Assembly: GCA_032718475.1 (NCBI GenBank)
Contig: JAUCBJ010006866.1
Location: forward strand, 1-64,000
Direction: 5' to 3'
DNA length: 64,000 nt
Source: Nemertoderma westbladi
Taxonomy: Eukaryota; Xenacoelomorpha; Nemertodermatida; Nemertodermatidae
Shown: one piece after another, positions 11,475-22,356 of the stretch
Layout: every line of letters begins with the position of its first letter
Numbering within the stretch: the stretch's first letter is position 1
Translations under genes and position numbers: made by a program
Notes under the pieces: model-generated
Told to the model about the DNA's origin: nothing
What the model saw: only the letters and a program-made list of their open reading frames with translations
The model's database searches: none

Positions 11475-14400
11475 GATAGATAGATAGATTTATTTATACA
11501 TTATGTAAAAACAATAACAAATACACCAAACAATGTACCGGTATAAAGGTATTGTCCAACATAACATATAGGATTACCCCTAAAGCTTTGCAGCTTATTT
11601 CCAAGGGGGTCCTTTATGTTACTTGGTTACAAATACAATATTACACTACGCTAACCTAAAACCAATATAAAACGTAATTACACTATGTACATATACAGCT
11701 TTACCGAGAGCGTGACAATGCCCGACTCAACGATAAAGATGTAATGTACAGAACAATTTATTATAAAACGTAATTACAGTATAAATAGTAAATAATTAAT
11801 AAGCTAATAACTTACTGTAGGACTATTGTACCTATTTTTACATTGCACACGGAGGTGAGATTTAACTGCAGATTTAAAAGAATGTTGATTATTTAGGTTT
11901 TTAATTTCATTAGGCAGAGCGTTCCAATTTTTTATGCCGTTAAAAAAGAAAGTATCAGATTCAAAGGATTTACAATTCGGGAGGTAGAAGTTTGAAGCAC
12001 TAGCTCTGGTACTGTAAGAGTGTGTATCGCGTACTCTGTTGAATTTTTGTTTTAGGTAATTGGGACATTTACCATTATACACTTTATGCACATGGTTAAG
12101 GCGTAGCTGCTTAACTCTACTATCTAAGTTAAGTAGTCCAGATTCAGAAAAGTCATCTGGAGTTAGGTGGTGCCTAGGTTTGTAGTCTTTAATAAATCGT
12201 ACTACTTTATTCTGAGCTACTTGTAATTTACATTTAAGCTGTTTGGTTAAGCCTTCATACCAAGAAGAGCAAGCATAGTCCATGTGACACTGTATTAAAG
12301 AAGAGCAAAGTAACTTGCGGGAGTCGGTGTTTAAACTATTTTTATTTCTGTATAGAAATCTAAGCCTACTGTTAACTTTCGAGAAAATATTTTTCACTGT
12401 ACTTTCTCCTGATAAGCAGTTATCCAATGTGGCGCCTAAATATTTAACTTCCTTTTTATTTTCAATCTTATGTCCATTACTAGTGACTTCAAACTTAGTT
12501 ACCTTCTTTAACTTTCTTTTGGAACCAAACAAAATACTTTCAGTTTTACCGTAGTGAATGGATAGCTTATTATCAACCAACCACTCATTACAGGATTCTA
12601 GAACTGCACTTAACTTTTGGGAAATATGGATAGGATCTTTATGAGAGAAAATAAGAGCACTGTCGTCGGCATATAAAATGAGTTTAAAATCGGGATCTAT
12701 ACTACTTATCATATCATTTACATAGCATACAAAAAGCAGAGGACCTAATATACTACCTTGCGGTACACCACAGGTAATCTCTTGTACAGTAGACTGCGAT
12801 TTGCTAATGACTACAGTTTGACCTCTGTCTGACAGGTAGGACTTGAACCAGTCTATAGAACCTACACCCATCAGGCCTAACTTACCAAGCAGAATTTCGT
12901 GATCTACAGTATCGAAAGCCTTTTGTAGGTCCAACATTACCATACCAGTATATAAACCCTTTGCGTTATTACATCTAATTGTATCAGTTAAGTTAATAAG
13001 GCAGGTGTCTGTAGAATATGATTTACGAAAACCGGACTGAAGTTCATAGATCAGATTTAGCCTACTAAGATGTGCCTCCAGCTGTAGAAAAACAGAACGT
13101 TCTAGAATTTTAGATACAATACTTAAGATACTAACAGGTCTGTAATTACAGGGTTCTACTTTACTATTCTTTTTATACAGAGGAACAACCTTAGCTAATT
13201 TCAGTTCGTCTGGTACTACATTATCTACGATAGAGTAATTAATAATAAAAGTAATAGGCACTTTAAGTACTTCAGCACCATCCTTAAGAAAACGGGCAGG
13301 TATTAGATCTAGACCGGTACTTTTTGAGGCTGATAGGCTAAGTAGATTTTTAAAAACGAAATCCTCAGAAACGGGTTTTAAAAATAACTTTTCTGAATTT
13401 TGTAACTTTTCTAAATAAAAATTATTTAGAGTTTCGGACCCTATACTATATTTATTACTTGATAACGGTAACTTCTTAACTAAATTAGAGGCAACATTAG
13501 TAAAATAATTATTAAATAAATTACTAACTAGAGTATGATCATGAATCAGCTCACCGTTATCTTGCAGAACAATATTCGATTTAGATTTAAGGTTTTTATA
13601 ACCTAAAGATTTTAGGGTAGACCATAGACTTTTTGGATTATCTTTATTCTCACTTATTTTGTTGTACAAATATTCAGATTTAGCTTTTTTTATTTCCCGT
13701 TGGACAAGGTTTCTATATTTGCAGTAATTATTATAATCAGCTAAAACACGGTATTTCCTAAATTTATACAAATAGTTATCTCTTTCTCTGATATTACTAA
13801 GAATACCCGAGGTCATCCAGGGCTCAGTGCGTTGTTTAAGACTAATTTCTTTAATTGGTGCTACAGTATTAAGTGCCTTTAAAAATATATCTTTAAAAAC
13901 AGTGTACGCAAGGTTAATGTCAGCGGCCTTAAAACAGGGTTCCCAGTCAGAATTAACTAACAAACTTAAAAAGCGTTCCTTGCTGTAATTTTTCATAGAC
14001 CTAACTGTTACTGTTTTATGATCCCCGAAAAAAGATTTTTGTGTCTTTCTTGTGCAAAAAACTATAAAATGATCGCTTAGACCTATAGGTAAAACCCCAG
14101 ATTGAGAAATAATATCGGTATTATTACAAAGGATATGATCTAGTAAAGTAGAAGTTTTACTGGTAATTCTGGTAGAATCTCGAATAATTTGTTTTAAACC
14201 AAACAAATTTAAAATACTTTGGTACTGTTTACAGATGGGGGATGCTTTGTGATGGTAACAGATATTAAAATCACCTAAGAAATATATTTCACAGTCTGAC
14301 CTAAGATTACATAAAATTGTATTTTCAAAATTTTGCAAAAAATCTGATTGTTTAGGGGGCCGATATAAAGTACCGATTAAAATAGGTTTAGTTTTAGGAA

Positions 14401-14548
14401 GTAAAAGTTCCACCAGTAAAACTTCGTCACAAGTCTCTAAATCTTCCCTACGATTAAAAGCTAAATCACATCGAATGTAAGTACAGACACCACCACCGTG
14501 TCTGTCCCTATCCTTACGTAAAACTACGTAATTATCAATATGTGTAAA
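11475..14548 (-). mobile_element. 5'-truncated LINE, CR1/L2/jockey-superfamily type, inserted in the array
   Basis: The element is in reverse orientation. Its 3' end is at the left, with a tail of TAGA repeats (11472-11488 as read on +) and a 3' UTR of about 330 bp. It then has one long ORF reaching the right junction. The endonuclease N-terminus is missing, so it is 5'-truncated as is usual after target-primed reverse transcription. An 8-bp duplication TATGTGTA flanks it. A second, decayed copy of the same family lies at 36465-39406. Confidence 0.9.
11804..14548 (-). CDS. LINE ORF2-type protein: APE endonuclease (partial) plus reverse transcriptase
   Basis: The reading frame is open from the truncation junction at 14548 to the stop at 11804, about 914 codons. 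The apparent start at 14413 is a GTG inside the frame, not a real start. In order there is a partial APE-type endonuclease ([12 protein letters not shown] near the N-terminus, then LGDFNIC and GLSDHFIVF holding the catalytic Asp/Asn and His). The reverse transcriptase follows, with [16 protein letters not shown] (motif A), [13 protein letters not shown] (motif B) and LYADDSAL (motif C, YADD). A CR1/L2-style C-terminal region contains HSYSTRAS and WNALPNEI. The product would nick target DNA and copy its own RNA. The first catalytic Glu-containing part of the endonuclease is lost, so this copy should be unable to move unaided. The intact frame suggests a recent insertion. Confidence 0.9.
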   Translation of the reverse strand, partial: FTHIDNYVVLRKDRDRHGGGVCTYIRCDLAFNRREDLETCDEVLLVELLLPKTKPILIGTLYRPPKQSDFLQNFENTILCNLRSDCEIYFLGDFNICYHHKASPICKQYQSILNLFGLKQIIRDSTRITSKTSTLLDHILCNNTDIISQSGVLPIGLSDHFIVFCTRKTQKSFFGDHKTVTVRSMKNYSKERFLSLLVNSDWEPCFKAADINLAYTVFKDIFLKALNTVAPIKEISLKQRTEPWMTSGILSNIRERDNYLYKFRKYRVLADYNNYCKYRNLVQREIKKAKSEYLYNKISENKDNPKSLWSTLKSLGYKNLKSKSNIVLQDNGELIHDHTLVSNLFNNYFTNVASNLVKKLPLSSNKYSIGSETLNNFYLEKLQNSEKLFLKPVSEDFVFKNLLSLSASKSTGLDLIPARFLKDGAEVLKVPITFIINYSIVDNVVPDELKLAKVVPLYKKNSKVEPCNYRPVSILSIVSKILERSVFLQLEAHLSRLNLIYELQSGFRKSYSTDTCLINLTDTIRCNNAKGLYTGMVMLDLQKAFDTVDHEILLGKLGLMGVGSIDWFKSYLSDRGQTVVISKSQSTVQEITCGVPQGSILGPLLFVCYVNDMISSIDPDFKLILYADDSALIFSHKDPIHISQKLSAVLESCNEWLVDNKLSIHYGKTESILFGSKRKLKKVTKFEVTSNGHKIENKKEVKYLGATLDNCLSGESTVKNIFSKVNSRLRFLYRNKNSLNTDSRKLLCSSLIQCHMDYACSSWYEGLTKQLKCKLQVAQNKVVRFIKDYKPRHHLTPDDFSESGLLNLDSRVKQLRLNHVHKVYNGKCPNYLKQKFNRVRDTHSYSTRASASNFYLPNCKSFESDTFFFNGIKNWNALPNEIKNLNNQHSFKSAVKSHLRVQCKNRYNSPTVSY

Positions 14549-17500
14549 TATGTGTAAGTGAGTTTGTTGTGGCTATGTGTAGGTGAGGTTGTTGTGAGTC
14601 TATGTGCAAGTGAGTTTATTGTGAGTCTATAAGTAAGTGAATGAAGCTATGTGTGAGTTATGTGTAAGTTAGTTTGTTGTGAGTCTATGTGTACGTGAGT
14701 TTGTTGTGAGTCTATGTGTAAGTTAGTTTGTTGTGAGTCTATGTGTACGTGAGTTTGTTGTGAGTCTATGTGTAAGTGAGTTTGTTGTGAGTCTATGTGT
14801 ACGTGAGTTTGTTGTGAGTCTATGTGTAAGTGAGTTTGTTGTGTGGCTATGTGTAGGTGAGTTTGTTGTGAGTCTATGTGCAAGTGAGTTTGTTGTGAGT
14901 CTATAAGTAAGTGAATGAAGCTATGTGTGAGTTATGTGTAAGTTAGTTTGTTGTGAGTCTATGTGTACGTGAGTTTGTTTTGAGTTTATGTGTAAGTGAG
15001 TTTGTTGTGAGTCTATGTGTAAGTTAGTTTGTTGTGTGGCTATGTGTAGGTGAGTTTGTTGTGAGGCTATGTGTAAGTGAGTTTATTGTGAGTCTATAAG
15101 TAAGTGAATGAAGCTATGTGTAAGTTATGTGTAAGTTAGTTTGTTGTGAGTCTATGTGCAAGTGAGTTTGTTGTGAGTCTATGTGTAAGTGAGTTTGTTG
15201 TGAGTCTATGTGTACGTGAGTTTGTTGTGAGTCTATGTGTAAGTGAGTTAGTTGTGAGTCTATGTGTAAGTGAGTTTGTTGTGTGGCTATGTGTAGGTGA
15301 GTTTGTTGTGAGGCTATGTGTAAGTGAGTTTTCTTGTGAGGCTATGTGTAAGTGAGTTTGTTGTGAGTCTATGTGTAAGTTAGTTTGTTGTGTGGCTATG
15401 TGTAGGTGAGATTGTTGCGAATCTATGTGCAAGTGAGTTTATTGTGAGTCTATAAGTAAGTGAATGAAGCTATGTGTGAGTTATGTGTAAGTGAGATTTT
15501 GTGAGTCTATGTGTAAGTGAGTTTGTTGTGAATCTATGTGTAAGTGAGATTGTTGCGAATCTATGTGCAAGTGAGTTTATTGCGAGTCCCCCAATCAATA
15601 AGTAAGTGAGTTGGTTGGTTGTGAGTCTTGGTGTAAGTGAGTTTATTGTGAGTCTATAAGTAAGTGAGATTGTTGCGAATCTATGTGCAAGTGAGTTTAT
15701 TGCGAGTCCCCCAATCAATAAGTAATTGAGTTGGTTGTGAGTCTTGGTGTAAGTGAGTTTATTGTGAGTCTATAAGTAAGTGAGATTGTTGCGAATCTAT
15801 GTGCAAGTGAGTTTATTGTGAGTCTATAAGTAAGTGAATGAAGCTTTGTGTGAGTTATGTGTAAGTGAGTTTGTTGTGAGTCTATGTGTACGTGAGTTTG
15901 TTGTGAGTCTATGTGTAAGTGAGTTTGTTGTGAGTCTATATGTAAGTGAGTTTATTGTGAGTCTATAAGTAAGTGAATGAAGCTATGTGTGAGTTATGTG
16001 TAAGTGAGATTTTGTGAGTCTATGTGCAAGTGAGTTTATTGTGAGTCAATAAGTAAGTGAATGAAGCAATTTGTGAGTTATGTGTAAGTGATTTGTTGTG
16101 AGTCTATGTGTACGTGAGTTTGTTGTGAGTCTATGTGTAAGTGAGTTTGTTGTGAGTCTATGTGTAAGTGAGTTTGTTGTGTGGCTATGTGTAGGTGAGT
16201 TTTATTGTGAGTCTATGTGTAAGTGAGTTTGTTGTGAGTCTATGTGTAAGTGAGTTTGTTGTGTGGCTATCTGTAGGTGAGTTTGTTGTGAGTCTATGTG
16301 TAAGTGAGTTTGTTGTGAGTCTATGTGTAAGTGAGTTTGTTGTGAGTCAATAAGTAAGTGAGTGAAGCTATGTGCAAGTGAGTTTGTTGTGAGTCTATGT
16401 GTACGTGAGTTTGTTGTGAGTCTATGTGTAAGTGAGTTTGTTGTGAGTCTATGTGTAAGTGAGTTTGTTGTGTGGCTATGTGTAGGTGAGTTTGTTGTGA
16501 GTCTATGTGCAAGTGAGTTTATTGTGAGTCAATAAGTAAGTGAGTGAAGCTATGTGCAAGTGAGTTTATTGTGAGTCTATAAGTAAGTGAATGAAGCTAT
16601 GTGTGAGTTATGTGTAAGAGAGTTTGTTGTGAGTCTATGTGCAAGTGAGTTTATTGTGAGTCAATAAGTAAGTGAATGAGGCTATGTGTGAGTTATGTGT
16701 AAGTGAGTTTGTTGTGAGTCTATGTGTACGTGAGTTTGTTGTGAGTCTATGTGTAAGTGAGTTTGTTGTGAGTCTATGTGTAAGTGAGTTTGTTGTGTGG
16801 CTATGTGTAGGTGAGTTTGTTGTGAGTCTATGTGTACATGAGCTTGTTGTGAGTCTATGTGTAAGTGAGTTTGTTGTGAGTCTATGTGTAAGTGAGTTTG
16901 TTGTGTGGCTATGTGTAGGTGAGTTTGTTGTGAGTCTATGTGCAAGTGAGTTTATTGTGAGTCAATAAGTAAGTGAGTGAAGCTATGTGCAAGTGAGTTT
17001 ATTGTGAGTCTATAAGTAAGCGAATGAAGCTATGTGTGAGTTATGTGTAAGTGAGTTTGTTGTGAGTCTATGTGCAAGTGAGTTTATTGTGAGTCTATAA
17101 GTAAGTGAATGAAGCTATGTGTGAGTATGTGTAAGTGAGTTTGTTGTGAGTCTATATGCAAGTGAGTTTATGGTGAGTCTATAAGTAAGTGAATGAAGCT
17201 ATGTGTGAGTTATGTGTAAGTTAGTTTGTTGTGAGTCTATGTGTACGTGAGTTTGTTGTGAGTCTATGTGTAAGTGAGTTTGTTGTGAGTCTATGTGTAC
17301 GTGAGTTTGTTGTGAGTCTATGTGTAAGTGAGTTTGTTGTGTGGCTATCAGTAGGTGAGTTTGTTGTGAGTCTATGTGCAAGTAAGTTTATTATGAGTCT
17401 ATAAGTAAGTGAATGAAGCTATGTGTGAGTTATGTGTAAGTTAGTTTGTTGTGAGTCTATGTGTACGTGAGTTTGTTGTGAGTCTATGTGTAAGTTAGTT

Positions 17501-20500
17501 TGTTGTGAGTCTATGTGTACGTGAGTTTGTTGTGAGTCTATGTGTAAGTGAGTTTGTTGTGAGTCTATGTGTACGTGAGTTTGTTGTGAGTCTATGTGTA
17601 AGAGAGTTTGTTGTGTGGCTATGTGTAGGTGAGTTTGTTGTGAGTCTATGTGCAAGTGAGTTTATTGTGAGTCTATAAGTATGTGAATGAAGCTATGTGT
17701 GAGTTATGTGTAAGTGAGTTTGTTGTGAGTCTATGTGCAAGTGAGTTTATTGTGAGTCTATAAGTAAGTGAATGAAGCTATGTGTGAGTTATGTGTAAGT
17801 TAGTTTGTTGTGAGTCTATGTGTACGTGAGTTTGTTGTGAGTCTATGTGTAAGTGAGTTTGTTGTGAGTCTATGTGTACGTGAGTTTGTTGTGAGTCTAT
17901 GTGTAAGTGAGTTTGTTGTGGCTATGTGTAGGTGAGGTTGTTGTGAGTCTATGTGCAAGTGAGTTTATTGTGAGTCTATAAGTAAGTGAATGAAGCTATG
18001 TGTGAGTTATGTGTAAGTTAGTTTGTTGTGAGTCTATGTGTACGTGAGTTTGTTGTGAGTCTATGTGTAAGTTAGTTTGTTGTGAGTCTATGTGTACGTG
18101 AGTTTGTTGTGAGTCTATGTGTAAGTGAGTTTGTTGTGAGTCTATGTGTACGTGAGTTTGTTGTGAGTCTATGTGTAAGTGAGTTTGTTGTGTGGCTATG
18201 TGTAGGTGAGTTTGTTGTGAGTCTATGTGCAAGTGAGTTTGTTGTGAGTCTATAAGTAAGTGAATGAAGCTATGTGTGAGTTATGTGTAAGTTAGTTTGT
18301 TGTGAGTCTATGTGTACGTGAGTTTGTTGTGAGTCTATGTGTAAGTGAGTTTGTTGTGAGTCTATGTGTAAGTTAGTTTGTTGTGTGGCTATGTGTAGGT
18401 GAGTTTTATTGTGAGTCTATGTGTAAGTGAGTTTGTTGTGAGTCTATGTGTAAGTGAGTTTGTTGTGTGGCTATGTGTAGGTGAGTTTGTTGTGAGTCTA
18501 TGTGTAAGTGAGTTTGTTGTGAGTCTATGTGTAAGTGAGTTTGTTGTGTGGCTATGTGTAGGTGAGTTTGTTGTGTGGCTATGTGTACGTGAGTTTGTTG
18601 TGAGTCTATGTGTAAGTGAGTTTATTGTGAGTCAATAAGTAAGTGAGTGAAGCTACGTGCAAGTGAGTTTATTGTGAGTCTATAAGTAAGCGAATGAAGC
18701 TATGTGTGAGTTATGTGTAAGTGAGTTTGTTGTGAGTCTATGTGTACGTGAGTTTGTTGTGAGTCTATGTGTAAGTGAGTTTGTTGTGAGTCTATATGTA
18801 AGTGAGTTTATTGTGAGTCTATAAGTAAGTGAATGAAGCTATGTGTGAGTTATGTGTAAGTGAGATTTTGTGAGTCTATGTGCAAGTGAGTTTGTTGTGA
18901 GTCTATATGTAAGTGAGTTTATTGTGAGTCTATAAGTAAGTGAATGAAGCTATGTGTGAGTTATGTGTAAGTGAGATTTTGTGAGTCTATGTGTAAGTGA
19001 GTTTGTTGTGAATCTATGTGTAAGTGAGATTGTTGCGAATCTATGTGCAAGTGAGTTTATTGCGAGTCCCCCAATCAATAAGTAAGTGAGTTGGTTGGTT
19101 GTGAGTCTTGGTGTAAGTGAGTTTATTGTGAGTCTATAAGTAAGTGAGATTGTTGCGAATCTATGTGCAAGTGAGTTTATTGCGTGTCCCCCAATCAATA
19201 AGTAATTGAGTTGGTTGTGAGTCTTGGTGTAAGTGAGTTTATTGTGAGTCTATAAGTAAGTGAGATTGTTGCGAATCTATGTGCAAGTGAGTTTATTGTG
19301 ACTCTATAAGTAAGTGAATGAAGCTTTGTGTGAGTTATGTGTAAGTGAGTTTGTTGTGAGTCTATGTGTACGTGAGTTTGTTGTGAGTCTATGTGTAAGT
19401 GAGTTTGTTGTGAGTCTATATGTAAGTGAGTTTATTGTGAGACTATAAGTAAGTAAATGAAGCTATGTGTGAGTTATGTGTAAGTGAGATTTTGTGAGTC
19501 TATGTGCAAGTGAGTTTATTGTGAGTCAATAAGTAAGTGAATGATGCAATGTGTGAGTTATGTGTAAGTGATTTGTTGTGAGTCTATGTGTACGTGAGTT
19601 TGTTGTGAGTCCATGTGTAAGTGAGTTTGTTGTGAGTCTATGTGTAAGTGAGTTTGTTGTGTGGCTATGTGTAGGTGAGTTTTATTGTGAGTCTATGTGT
19701 AAGTGAGTTTGTTGTGAGTCTATGTGTAAGTGAGTTTGTTGTGTGGCTATCTGTAGGTGTGTTTGTTGTGAGTCTATGTGTAAGTGAGTTTGTTGTGACT
19801 CTATGTGTAAGTGAGTTTCTTGTGAGTCAATAAGTAAGTGAGTTAAGCTATGTGCAAGTGAGTTTGTTGTGAGTCTATGTGTACGTGAGTTTGTTGTGAG
19901 TCTATGTGTAAGTGAGTTTGTTGTGAGTCTATGTGTAAGTGAGTTTGTTGTGTGGCTATGTGTAGGTGAGTTTGTTGTGAGTCTATGTGCAAGCGAGTTT
20001 ATTGTGAGTCAATAAGTAAGTGAGTGAAGCTATGTGCAAGTGAGTTTATTGTGAGTCTATAAGTAAGTGAATGAAGCTATGTGTGAGTTATGTGTAAGAG
20101 AGTTTGTTGTGAGTTTATGTGCAAGTGAGTTTATTGTGAGTCAATAAGTAAGTGAATGAAGCTATGTGTGAGTTATGTGTAAGTGAGTTTGTTGTGAGTC
20201 TATGTGTACGTGAGTTTGTTGTGAGTCTATGTGTAAGTGAGTTTGTTGTGAGTCTATGTGTAAGTGAGTTTGTTGTGTGGCTATGTGTAGGTGAGTTTGT
20301 TGTGAGTCTATGTGTACATGAGCTTGTTGTGAGTCTATGTGTAAGTGAGTTTGTTGTGAGTCTATGTGTAAGTGAGTTTGTTGTGTGGCTATGTGTAGGT
20401 GAGTTTGTTGTGAGTCTATGTGCAAGTGAGTTTGTTGTGAGTCTATGTGTAAGTGAGTTTGTTGTGAGTCTATGTGTAAGTGAGTTTGTTGTGTGGCTAT

Positions 20501-22008
20501 GTGTAGGTGAGTTTTATTGTGAGTCTATGTGTAAGTGAGTTTGTTGTGAGTCTATGTGTAAGTGAGTTTGTTGTGTGGCTATCTGTAGGTGAGTTTGTTG
20601 TGAGTCTATGTGTAAGTGAGTTTGTTGTGAGTCTATGTGTAAGTGAGTTTCTTGTGAGTCAATAAGTAAGTGAGTGAAGCTATGTGCAAGTGAGTTTGTT
20701 GTGAGTCTATGTGTACGTGAGTTTGTTGTGAGTCTATGTGTAAGTGAGTTTGTTGTGAGTCTATGTGTAAGTGAGTTTGTTGTGTGGCTATGTGTAGGTG
20801 AGTTTGTTGTGAGTCTATGTGCAAGCGAGTTTATTGTGAGTCAATAAGTAAGTGAGTGAAGCTATGTGCAAGTGAGTTTATTGTGAGTCTATAAGTAAGT
20901 GAATGAAGCTATGTGTGAGTTATGTGTAAGAGAGTTTGTTGTGAGTCTATGTGCAAGTGAGTTTATTGTGAGTCAATAAGTAAGTGAATGAAGCTATGTG
21001 TGAGTTATGTGTAAGTGAGTTTGTTGTGAGTCTATGTGTAAGTGAGTTTGTTGTGTGGCTATGTGTAGGTGAGTTTGTTGTGAGTCTATGTGTAAGTGAG
21101 TTTGTTGTGTGGCTATGTGTAGGTGAGTTTGTTGTGAGTCTATGTGTACATGAGCTTGTTGTGAGTCTATGTGTAAGTGAGTTTGTTGTGAGTCTATGTG
21201 TAAGTGAGTTTGTTGTGTGGCTATGTGTAGGTGAGTTTGTTGTGAGTCTATGTGCAAGTGAGTTTATTGTGAGTCAATAAGTAAGTGAGTGAAGCTATGT
21301 GCAAGTGAGTTTATTGTGAGTCTATAAGTAAGCGAATGAAGCTATGTGTGAGTTATGTGTAAGTGAGTTTGTTGTGAGTCTATGTGCAAGTGAGTTTATT
21401 GTGAGTCTATAAGTAAGTGAATGAAGCTATGTGTGAGTATGTGTAAGTGAGTTTGTTGTGAGTCTATATGCAAGTGAGTTTATTGTGAGTCAATAAGTAA
21501 GTGAATGAAGCTATGTGTGAGTTATGTGTAAGTGAGTTTGTTGTGAGTCTATGTGTACGTGAGTTTGTTGTGAGTCTATGTGTAAGTGAGTTTGTTGTGA
21601 GTCTATGTGTAAGTGAGTTTGTTGTGTGGCTATGTGTAGGTGAGTTTGTTGTGAGTCTATGTGTACATGAGCTTGTTGTGAGTCTATGTGTAAGTGAGTT
21701 TGTTGTGAGTCTATGTGTAAGTGAGTTTGTTGTGTGGCTATGTGTAGGTGAGTTTGTTGTGAGTCTATGTGCAAGTGAGTTTGTTGTGAGTCTATGTGTA
21801 AGTGAGTTTGTTGTGAGTCTATGTGTAAGTGAGTTTGTTGTGTGGCTATGTGTAGGTGAGTTTTATTGTGAGTCTATGTGTAAGTGAGTTTGTTGTGAGT
21901 CTATGTGTAAGTGAGTTTGTTGTGTGGCTATCTGTAGGTGAGTTTGTTGTGAGTCTATGTGTAAGTGAGTTTCTTGTGAGTCAATAAGTAAGTGAGTGAA
22001 GCTATGTG
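14549..22008. repeat. 27-bp minisatellite array, right block
   Basis: Continuation of the same array after the LINE. Large parts match the left block with a constant offset of 14,147 bp (blocks at 2525, 3052, 3272, 3849, 4252 and 4803 recur at 16672, 17199, 17419, 17996, 18399 and 18950). Other parts match at 10,667 bp. A 3,480-bp period is again visible (15470 to 18950, 16672 to 20152), then shorter duplications (20152, 20984, 21501). It stops at the 5' LTR of the BEL/Pao element. All ORFs inside are by-products of the 27-bp period. Confidence 0.95.
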
Positions 22009-22281
22009 TGTCATGTAATTCGTACTAATTTACAGTTGCCTTATTCAATAAGTATTTTAATTGGCAGTAATATTGAGCAATTTGTTATAGTATACATGTA
22101 ATTTGGTGAAGGGCTCTTACTCAGTGCAGTACCAGCTGTTCAGCTTAACAAACTGGGTTGTGTTTAAAGTTATATTCTACATTATGAATTATATTACAAT
22201 AAATCGAGATTTAGAGTGAATTAGACTAAAACAATTTATTTTTCCAATACAATTTTGGGTTCAAACAAGAAATCCATTACA
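22009..22281 (+). repeat. 5' LTR of the BEL/Pao element
   Basis: It begins TGTCATGTAATTCG and ends CCATTACA, the usual TG...CA termini. At 273 bp it lacks the 10 bases (GTTTCTTGGC) present in the 3' LTR. Confidence 0.93.
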
Positions 22282-22283
22282 TT

Positions 22284-22293
22284 TGGCGCCCGA
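22284..22293 (+). promoter_or_regulatory. Primer-binding site of the BEL/Pao element
   Basis: TGGCGCCCGA lies two bases after the 5' LTR, where a tRNA primer anneals for minus-strand synthesis. Its first ten bases equal the well-known lysine-tRNA-type site of other retroelements. Similarity beyond the tenth base is lost, so the tRNA identity is an inference. Confidence 0.65.
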
Positions 22294-22356
22294 TAAAAAA
22301 CTCTTACCATGTATTTGTGTTAAATTAATTATTGTGTACTATACGCACAACAAACA

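Noticed and set aside
12315-12554. 79-codon plus-strand ORF inside the LINE
   Set aside because: Antisense shadow of the reverse transcriptase frame.
1695-21887. Many ORFs of 60-128 codons with 9-residue repeats on both strands
   Set aside because: They result from a 27-bp repeat period (a multiple of 3) in DNA lacking stops in some frames. They exist on both strands of the same units and have no start context or gene structure.
1195-22008. Regular repeats resembling a CRISPR array
   Set aside because: Units are contiguous without unique spacers, and the setting is eukaryotic with introns and LINEs.
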